Shown piece by piece: positions 48,025 to 58,400 of a stretch of 64,000 bases of DNA. A model generated the notes under the pieces. That model was not told the DNA's origin. It ran no database searches and worked only from the letters and a program-made list of their open reading frames with translations. Positions within the stretch are counted from its first letter, which is position 1, and each line of letters starts with the position of its first letter. The position numbers were made by a program, and so were the translations under genes. Source of the DNA: Epiperipatus broadwayi (Eukaryota > Onychophora > Udeonychophora > Euonychophora > Peripatidae); contig JAQFVV010012396.1 in assembly GCA_028023455.1 (NCBI GenBank), positions 9,650,085-9,714,084 of the forward strand, in the 5' to 3' direction.

Positions 48025-48340
48025 CAATAATAGTCAGCTATTAAACTAATGCACATACGCTTTGAAGATTTAAATTATAAATGAATACTCTCAACTCCAA
48101 ACACAAGATAAAATCTTTTTGAAAAGACAGAATAAATCATCTATCTTTTCTTATCCAAACATTTGTGTATGGGCAAATCTTAAGGATTTGGAAATGAGCA
48201 CGAGATATTAAATAATCACTTTAAATTACTTTTTAGTATGCTTGAATAAATAACTCATATCTTGTGTTTGGAATTGAGAGTATTCATTTATAATTTAAAT
48301 CTTCAAAGCACATGTCCATTAGCTTAATAGCTGATTATTA
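48025..48340. repeat. Inverted repeat, ~85-bp arms
   Basis: 48,025-48,110 and 48,259-48,340 are near reverse complements (shared words include CTTTGAAGATTTAAATTATA and ATACTCTCAACTCCAAACAC), with a few mismatches and a loop of about 148 bp. Probably a snap-back repeat or MITE. Confidence 0.8.
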
Positions 48341-51300
48341 TTACGATTATAGCTATAATAAATCTGATGCAGCCCAGATTGATTATAGAATGAGGAGGCA
48401 GAAAGAGAGAAAAAAAGTTCAATAAAATCCCATGTGAACAGACTAATAAATATACAAACTGCCATTTGAGTGTGTATAAGTAGGTACATGTCATTTAAGA
48501 AATAAAAATGTAATACCCAATAGTTGAAAGAAAAATTAATTTATGCATATTATTAAAGATTATTATGTATTTACACTCTGTAATATGTAATAAACCAAAT
48601 GATAAATTACACTGTAAAGGAAAAAAAAATCTCGATAAGAGAAACAATTGCATAGTTTTTTTTTTTTTTAAATCTAAATTTGAACCTGTTCTAGTTTGCC
48701 TTTCCTGAATTGAGTTTTAAATAAAATTTCCCATATTTCTATAGTAAAATTGGATGACAAAATTATAATATTAAAATTTTGAAATTGATAATGTTTTAGA
48801 AGTTATAATTAAAAATTTAATGATCTGCAATAATTTTCTTTCTCCCTATGTTAGCAAATTGTAAAGAAAAAGACACTATTTTTTTGCCTTCTTTTATTGC
48901 ACTTATTTATGTATAAAAACATGATATAATGTATATAAAATTTGTATCCACAACATGTTTTGAAGAGAGTAAAAAAGTTGTTTTTCAAAAAATATAGTTG
49001 TAATGACGCAAAAATCATATATGTTGTTTGAATAATATCAATTAGGTATAAATAGATCTGAAACAAGCAACTAAGCATTATTATTATTAGTATTCTAATT
49101 ATAGGAATCCAGCATTTCATTCTATATTGCTTTGCATTAGAATACAGTCTACTACGCTGAAAATAGAAACAACCACTGATTAAAACTCTTAACTATATTT
49201 TACTCACTGTTTTTAAAAATATTTTTCAATACTCCAGTTATAATAGTCAGTATGATTATTTTATTTAAAACAAATCTATCTATCATATGTGGCTAGATAA
49301 TCAAAAACTATACGAGTCAAAATGACTGGAAAATGCAGTCATATCCAGAAAATAACACTGATGTTTGCAAAACCAGCCTGTGCAATGTCTCTATAATGCC
49401 ATGAAGGATAAAAGGAACAATGCTGTTTGAACTACCTAAGACCTACTGATATTATACCTTATATAACATCACCAGTGCTGCTACATTTACTTTCTAACAT
49501 CAGGGTCCAAAAAGAATTTCCATCACCAGAGAACTAAGGAAGACAGCAGTAATATATTAAAAGAACAAAATCTGAAAAAAATGTTTTGTGACTGTTTCAA
49601 TATTTAGCATGGTAAGATCTTATCATTACAAAATACTAAAAGACCTTAAACTTAATTGTAAAATATTTTACTAATATGAAATTTAATATTTTCTATATAT
49701 GCTAATAGTTATGAGTATCATTATTAATAAATTGTTACATTTTTCTATTATTATTAATCCATTTAGTTTGTGTTTGTAACTCAAAATATTACACTTCTTA
49801 CAATGATATGCTAGTTAATATTGACAGCCCTGAGAAATCATGCCATCCACTGGGGGTATGCCGGGATGGTGGTAATAATCAATGATGATCATTCCTTTAA
49901 AAGTTTTCCAAGAGTAAACTTTCTTTTAGGTTTGGTGCCTTTGAGGGTTTTTTTTACTGAAACTGGAAAACAAATAAAATACTTTTGGGAGTATTGGTAC
50001 TTTTAAGATATAAATCATCATCATCACATTGATTAATATTATATATTTGAATTATTTTTTTTACTTGAATATTATTAACCATTCAACTTTCATGGTTATT
50101 TGAAACAAAGCATGGTATATACATAGATCATTATATAGGTGATTGCATTTGGTTACTAGAATCAAATCCTGTCTATTCTTATACAAATATCATACAGAGA
50201 ATATAAATGCAATTATTCTGATAATAAAGCTCTATTTAAGCCTAGTATAAATTTAGACCCTATCTAGGCTACAAAATAATCTAAAATAAATTTACAATAT
50301 TTATTATTATGAGCAATATAAAATTTCAAATTTAAAAATTACATAAGTGTGTTTGATCATATTAATATTTGAGATGTTGTCATCTCCAAACCTCAAAATT
50401 TTATCAAACAAATATCGATTTTGATTTGTTATAAATATTTCATTAATTTTATTTATTAAGATTAGCAGTAACAATATATAAGAATGTGAAGTCTGTATAA
50501 ATATTATGTAGCACATAGAGGAACTAGTAAATAGATACTTCACCCAAATGATAATAAGCATGATAGAGCTAGTATATTGTATCTGCTATTCTCTTACAAA
50601 ATTCAGCCTAGCAACTCAATATTATAACTATATCATATATTTTTTAAAAAATAGAAAGAGGAGATGGTTATAAATTAACATTAAAAATATTGCAGAAAAA
50701 AAAAGTGTATAGTTAAAATTGATTTAATGCAAAGAGCAACTTTTAATTTGTAGTAAAGCGATTAGATAAGTAGTAGATGTAGATTTCACTGTATATGTAG
50801 ACCTCATATATATAAATTAAGTAAAATAATTATGCAATCTAGATAAAGTCAGTACTTAGTGCATTTAATGTGCAAGTAGAGACACTTGTGGTATCATTCA
50901 AGTTTCATTAGCGACTGGTACTGTATGAGAGAAATTATTTTAGATCACCGAATGAAGATAATATCAGCTATAATGACAAGTGACATTAGCATGTTGTATT
51001 AAGATGTCTCTAAGTTAAATATCATAATTCAAAAAAATTCTCCCAGTGAACATTATTCGAAACATAAAAATTATGATAATTTATCCTATTATCAATAAAT
51101 AATTTATGATGTCAGGATAATGGCATTACACATCTTTATAAAACAGTGATGCAAATTTTCAATATTTTAATTTTCATAGCATACAATTGCCATTCATAAA
51201 ATCCTACCCATCAAAAGAAATTATCTTCATTTAAGTTTCACAAGCATTAATCTGTATGTAAAGTCATTTATGACCTTAAGAATGAATAGCTGATTTTTTT

Positions 51301-52316
51301 TTATACTTGTTTGATAGACAAGTGGAAAATATACTTTTGAGATTCCTATACAAGAAACAAGGATAGCAGCTACTCTATCATCAGTTGATTTCCTCAAGAG
51401 TTAACTTTGGAATTTATTATGTATGTTTTCTTAATTTTTTCACCAAATCAACTAACATAACTTTATGATAGATGCAATCTGTTAAACTTTGGAATGGTTT
51501 CTTTTTGACTTCAATTTCCTGTGAGCAAATTATTTGGATTTGTACTTTCTTGCTTAGATATATCAAGATCTATAAAAATAAATATTTATATTATTATATT
51601 GAATATATGAAACATCCTGTATTATATTAAAAATAAATGTAGCTAATAGAAAATTTTATAAATCGCCTCTGGATATCAAAAAAAAAAAAAAAATTGCAAA
51701 AATCACAATCATTAAATGGACTTTATTAAAATTCAGATTTTGTTTTTTCAGAAAGTTATTTCGATCCATTATATGATATGTCTAGCATAAAAGTATATGT
51801 GTTTACCACTTATAATATACAGTTAAAATTATAGTATATTGTTGATCTTCATGATATATAGCATTAAATTTTAAAATTTTCATTATAATTCACCATTTTT
51901 CTGAAACTGTATTATATATAAGTATATGATATTAAATCAAAATTTGGTTCAAAAACCATTTACTAAAAATCAAAAACTATTTTGTACAAATTAATAAAAA
52001 TGAAATTTATTTATTTATGATACAGACAAAAAGATTTTCTAGATACATTAGCAAGATGATATATATACTTAATTATAAATAAAAAAAAACTAATATTTTT
52101 GATTTGTTTTTTTTTGATTTTGATTTTTTTGTTTTTAAATAAACAAATTGGGCAACAAAAAAAAAATCATTTTTACATAAATTACAATACTTCAGAAGAA
52201 GTTTGAATACAAGATTGTAATGCATAAAAATATTTATATTAAGAGCCAATTCCATTCCAAAATTCTGGCAAAAAAAAAAAGCATATCATTGGAAAATAAA
52301 ATACAATTACAAACTA
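48341..52316. other. AT-rich intergenic DNA downstream of the giant ASB-like gene
   Basis: No gene supported. A less AT-rich patch at about 49,330-49,560 and another at 49,815-49,950 could be old transposons. I found no motif in either. Confidence 0.4.
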
Positions 52317-52322
52317 TTTATT
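52317..52322 (-). terminator. Candidate poly(A) signal of the giant ASB-like gene
   Basis: AATAAA on the minus strand about 115 nt after the stop codon. Position is sensible, but the hexamer is common in this composition. Confidence 0.4.
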
Positions 52323-52435
52323 CATTAAATCTAAAATAATAATAATAATAATAACAATGTTACCCATTAATAGATCTGTGATTTACTTATCTTTATAAAA
52401 GTTAACAGCTACAACAAAAATTAATGTAAATTATA

Positions 52436-55400
52436 TTACACAATTTTTGAAATCATTGCTACTCCATCAGCTCTCACTTCATAAAATTCTGCCCACGATG
52501 TAAATAAGTTTTCAAACAAAAGAAATTTTTTTAAGGATTCAGGAATATCTAATTTAGAAACTTTGTCCTGTAAATCTTGGCCAAATATATCCCTAATCAC
52601 ATGTCCACACAACTGCATCAAAGGTTGTGGTTGACTACTCAATATCATTAACAATTCAAAGAAATCTTCGTTATCTTCAATGACTTCAGACTCCAAGTCA
52701 ACAAGATAACTTTCAATAGGTTGGAATACTTTATCCTGACAAATGTTATAACCAGCACTTAACAACAAAAGTAGAACTTCTAAATTCATAATGAATGGTC
52801 TTCCATCTCCTGCACGGAAGCGTATCAATTCTTTTTCTAAAGCCACACCAAACACAGATTCCTCACTAAAACTATGCAATTTACTGCCAGATTTGATAAG
52901 TAACTTTACAATATTTACATAACCCTTATGTACTGCCCAATGTATAGCACCCCAACCATAATCATTACATTCATTGACATTACAACCATTTTTTAATATT
53001 ACTTGTACTACTTCCTCAAAACCATATCTTGAAGCAATGTGTAAAGCTGTCTGACCACTACTCCCTTTTTTATCTATATCAGCTCCATGCTTTAACAAAT
53101 CTTGAACTATTTTAACAGAATTATTACCACAAGCACGATGTAAAGCTGTATTTGCATTTTCATCGGTTCTATCAACTTCACAATTGTATTGCAATAATAC
53201 TTTAATAACTTCACTAGCATTATAATAAGCAGCATAAACTATTGGAGGATACTCAACTTCATGTAGAGAGCTTATATTAGGACTAGCACCATATTTAAGC
53301 AATAATTCAACAAGCTCAGCATTATGACTCTCTACAGCAAATTTTAAAGGTAAAGAACCATCAGGACGCATAAATGATGCATTAGCACCATGATTTAAAA
53401 GCACAGCCATGGCTTCTGAAGATTCACATTCACAAGCATAAAATAAAGGAGTTTTATCATCATCATCAGTAGCATCAACTTCACAACCAGCTTCAATTAA
53501 TAATTTGACTAAAGGCACTGAAGGACGATTTAAACTGGAACAAAAAACATGATGCAAAGGAGATTTACCACTAATATCTTTAACAGCAACTTCACACCCT
53601 GAACATACTAGAAGTTCAGCAACAGCATAATTATTGAGCATACAAGCAATTAAAAGAGGTGAATAATGCTGAGAATATTCTCTTACATTGATTTCAGAGC
53701 CATTTTCTATCAATAATTGCACAAGCTTAACATCGTAATAGCAAGCTCTGTGAAGAGGAATTAATCCTTGTTCAACATTTTTGATATTCACATCACTTCC
53801 TGATTTTATAAGCACAGAAGCAATCTCACAATAACCTTTTAAGCAAGCATAATGCAAAGCTGTATTTCCTTCATAATTTTTTATATTGACATCACATGAG
53901 ACTTTAATAGAACTTAGAAGAGCTTTAACAATATCTACATAGCCTTTAGATGAAGCAATATGCAACGCAGTATTTCCATTTTCATCCTGTTCATTCACAT
54001 CACCCATTGATTCAATTAGTTCATTGATCCAAAATAAGCGATTTTTTTCAGCAGCAACATACATGGGCAGATAAACAAATGAGTCTCCTTCTGCAGTTAT
54101 CCCACTTTTAGTAAGTGAAGTATCAGCAGCAATAAGAGAAGCAATATCAGGATAGTCATCTATAGTCAAAGCCTGATTTTTATTGATATTCTTTGAACTA
54201 TTTTCTATTTTATTTATCAGATATTTTATAATTGTTGCTGCAAGAAATGTATAACTAATTGTTACTGATTTTATTTGATTATCAATTTCAAATGAACAGG
54301 TAACCTCATTACAGATCTTTATTCTGTTAACTATTTCCCATATCATTGCTGCTCCTATATCAGGATAGATTTCTTCAATTACTGAATTTTCATCTAAAAT
54401 ATTTTTATCAACTTTAATCTTGCTAACTACTCTATTCACAAAAGACCCTATAAAATCTGTGTTTTTTTCTCTTATCTGCATTTCATCATTAATATTATTA
54501 AGTTTTTCAACATTTCCAATTGTTTTAAATATATCTTGGCAAAGTATACATACCAAAGCAGTGCTTACCATTTCTACAGTATCAGAAATTACTGCTGCCG
54601 AACTACCAGCATAGCTACTTTCTACAGCTAACTGTGTACTATTACATTTCTCTAATTCATTGAGAAGCTTTCTTGTAGATACTTTAAATACAGCATCTTT
54701 CAATTTGTAAGCTTCTGCTCTATTAATTACATCTCTAGCAACTGCTGAAGCCAAATCAGCATAATCATATTCCGAAGGTTTTATACTATCAGACATTAAA
54801 GATGATAGCATAGCATGTTCATTAATACTATGAACAATTATTGCTGCAATATCTGGAAATGTCAGTCTACTGATATCTGTTTCGGATTCATTTTGTTCAA
54901 CCAAAAATTTACATTCTATTTTAATTCTTTTGATAATATCATCAACAATTATATAGTAGTCAGAAAATTTTACCACATTAACATCAACTAAGGTATCAAC
55001 ACTAGTTGAAATTTCGGTAATTTTATCTAAAATATTATCTATTATAGATGAAGCTATACTAGAACAATTAAAAGCAAAAATATTTGATTTTACTGATCTA
55101 TCTATAATTAAACCCAAATCACTGTTGTTATCATCAATGGTAATACTATCTAATTGATTAGTTAAATTAGATGATGTACAACTACTAAGATCATCTTTTG
55201 CTTCATATAGAAATTTATCACTATTTAATTTTTCTGACAAGTCATCATGTGATGATATGTTTATATTTTCTTGATTGGGTGAAGAATTAACAGTTACAAC
55301 TTTAGCTTTCAAGCGATTTGTAGCTTCAGAAGGGCTGACAACTGTTGTAGCTTTATCTGTCGACAGAGTAATTGATACAACTTTAATAGGTGAAACCGAA

Positions 55401-58400
55401 TGATCTAATTTATTGGCAGAATCTAGTTCAATTATTTCTACTGATGAAGTAATTACATTTGTTGTAGGTTCATCACAAATTATTAATTCTTTATCTGCTA
55501 GATCAGATGTGTTGTTTAATGTACTATTTACATCTTCAAACAATACATCTGTCTGTTCAGAAGTAATAAGATTGCCACTGACTTTTGAAAAATCATCCAA
55601 AGAAATTGCATATAACTCATTTTGAATTTTTTCATGTTTATGTCCATCACTTTCAAAAAATGGTAGTGTTTCTGGAGACAAATTTTCTGCAACTTTTTCT
55701 AAATTTTCTACATTTGAGATATCTGAAGACAAAAATAAATGTTTGGAATTCTCATCAGAAAACAATTCACTGGTTTTTTTTTCTATTGAGTCAATTCCTA
55801 TGCATATAAAAGTTGGATCAAGTTCTTCAATCAAATTTTCTTCCAAATTTGACTCTTGTAAGTCTTGACTGGAAAAAATATCTAATGAACCTTGTACTTC
55901 TTCAGTTACATTTTCAATTTTCACTTGACATAAAGTACTATACACATCACTTATTATATTTTCAGCTAAACTATTACTATAATTCATTATCAGGTCATCT
56001 CTTTTTGCTATTTCATCAGAAAACACAGAAGATTCCTTAATTTGTTTTAAAACATCATTCTTTATATCACTAACTAAATCATCTACAAAAACATCTACTA
56101 AGGAAACATGTTCTAGATTTACTATAGTATTATTTTTTGAAGTACTAATTGGTGAAATATTTATAGTACTGTCACTTGTAAAAAATGTCAAGTCAACATT
56201 TTCATTGAATTTTTCTACAGAACTACTTACATTTTCTTTTAAATTAGTACTGATATCATCTTCATTTATTGCCATCGTTTTGTTAGTTTCAATATTAACT
56301 TCTTCAAAATTCAATATGCTCTCCAAAATATTATTGTCTGCCTCAAGAATATTTTTTGAAATGACTGGAAGTACATCCAAATTATCTAAATTTGATGTTT
56401 TATTTGTTGATTCTTGATTTTCAAAACATAATATGCCATTCATCATACTATTGTTTAACATTAAAATATTTTTTGAAATGGGTGGAAAATTTTCCAAATT
56501 ATCTAAATCTGAAATTTTATTTGTAGATTCCTGATTTACATCAATTTTAGTTAAACTTAATACTTGACTTTCATCACCCATCAATGAAATTTCATTTGTT
56601 TTCCCCAAATCATCAGAATTAATGTCTATTGATTCAGTGTTAACAACTTTTTCATCCAAGCTTTTCTCAAATAATTTTAAATTACCATTTAACTTTTGTT
56701 TTGAATTAATCTCATCAGGGGTTAAAGTGATAATTTCTTCACATGGTTTATTTGTTATATGAGGAGATATTTTATCATCAAACTGTTCTCTGCAATCTCT
56801 AAATCTGTCATTTGGAAAAGATTGTTCATAATCTTTTTTTTCTGGTTTAGTTAAGCTTTCAGAAGAAATATCCACTATAGATGTATAACCCGAAGATGTA
56901 TCAATTCCATTTTCTGTACTTTCCATTCCATCTTCAAATGAATGACTTTCAGACACTGTCTCATAATCAGATAACAAAGAAGCTTCAGATAGAGAATAAA
57001 ATCTATCATCCAAAGAAAAACAAGAATTCACATCATCTAAACTAGGACTTAACTTTATTAATGGTGTCATTTCTAAAGAATTATCAGAAGTAATATTTAT
57101 ATTTGGTGTTGAAGTTAATAATGTATGAAACATTTCTGCAGTGCTCTGTTGATTTTTATTTGAGAATTCATTATCACTAATTAAAGTATTTTCAGATTTT
57201 ATATCTGCAATTGTTAATTTTGTCTGGGGAGTTTGAAATGGTTCATAAATTGTGAGTGGTGATATTAATTCAATTTTAGAAGAAAAATCTGTAAATTGTA
57301 AAGAAACTATGGAAGTAAGTGGTAAAGACTGAGCTAAATCATCATGAAAATCAGCTGATGAAAGATCACTACTTGGCAATTCTGACATCTCACTAGTGGA
57401 AATAATAACTTTATCATTTACTGTTGATTTAGAATCAAATAAATATTCAGAATTATCAATTAAAAATGAAGCATCATTATTGTTCAAAACATCAGAAGAC
57501 ATAGTATTTATATCAGTAATAATTCTTCTTGCAACATCACTCACAATTACAGAGGCAATCAAAGGTGCTTCTTGAATAGGTTCTTGCATTTCTTCTTCTA
57601 TTCCCATGGATAATAAACCAAGACCTATAACTGAACTATCAACAATTGCTGGTCCAATAAAAGGATAACTTTCATTTCTAAAATTTGTTTCCTGGGGTAT
57701 ATTAATTTCATTTGATTTTTTCATTTCTGGATTGATGGAGGCATCACTTTCATCTGATGAAACTCTACTGACAACATCCTGAACTATAACTGATGCTATG
57801 TCAATAGCATTGTCAACCATCTCTTTCATTTCCCCTTCTGAAGCTAATATAACAGCTACACCAGGACCAGCAGTTTCAATAATAGCTGAACCAATGTGAT
57901 CATAATTGTCTTTATTTTCTATATCCTTACAAGTTTGTTCAATATCTATTTTTGTTTTACTTTGTAAATATTTACCTTTTTCTGATAAACTTTCAGCAGC
58001 AATAAATAGTTCATTTTCTGAATAAAAATCACTGCTTCTGGTTCTTTGAGTTAATCTGTTGGAAACATCATTTATAATCAAAGAAGAAATGTCAGAAGAT
58101 TCTTTAAATTGGTATTTTTTTCCAGGAAAACCAATAGCAACTCCACTACCAGCACATTCAACAACTGCTGCCCGAATGTGAGGAAAACTATTTTCTTGAT
58201 TATTTTCATATGATATAAATGATTCATGAGTTTCATTTGATTGCAATGAATTCTGTTCATCTATATATGGCTGTTTTTGTGTATATGTTGCTTTTCTGTG
58301 CTCTTCTGGTGTTAGTCTTCCTATAACATTATCTACTATTACTGCTGCAATATCAGGGTGAGATATTGTTTTGAACGTAGTCGCAGTTTCATCAGATAAG

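Noticed and set aside
55413-56417. Several plus-strand ORFs of 70-75 codons
   Set aside because: They are antisense shadows of the giant gene, with leucine/phenylalanine-rich composition caused by the AT-rich complement.
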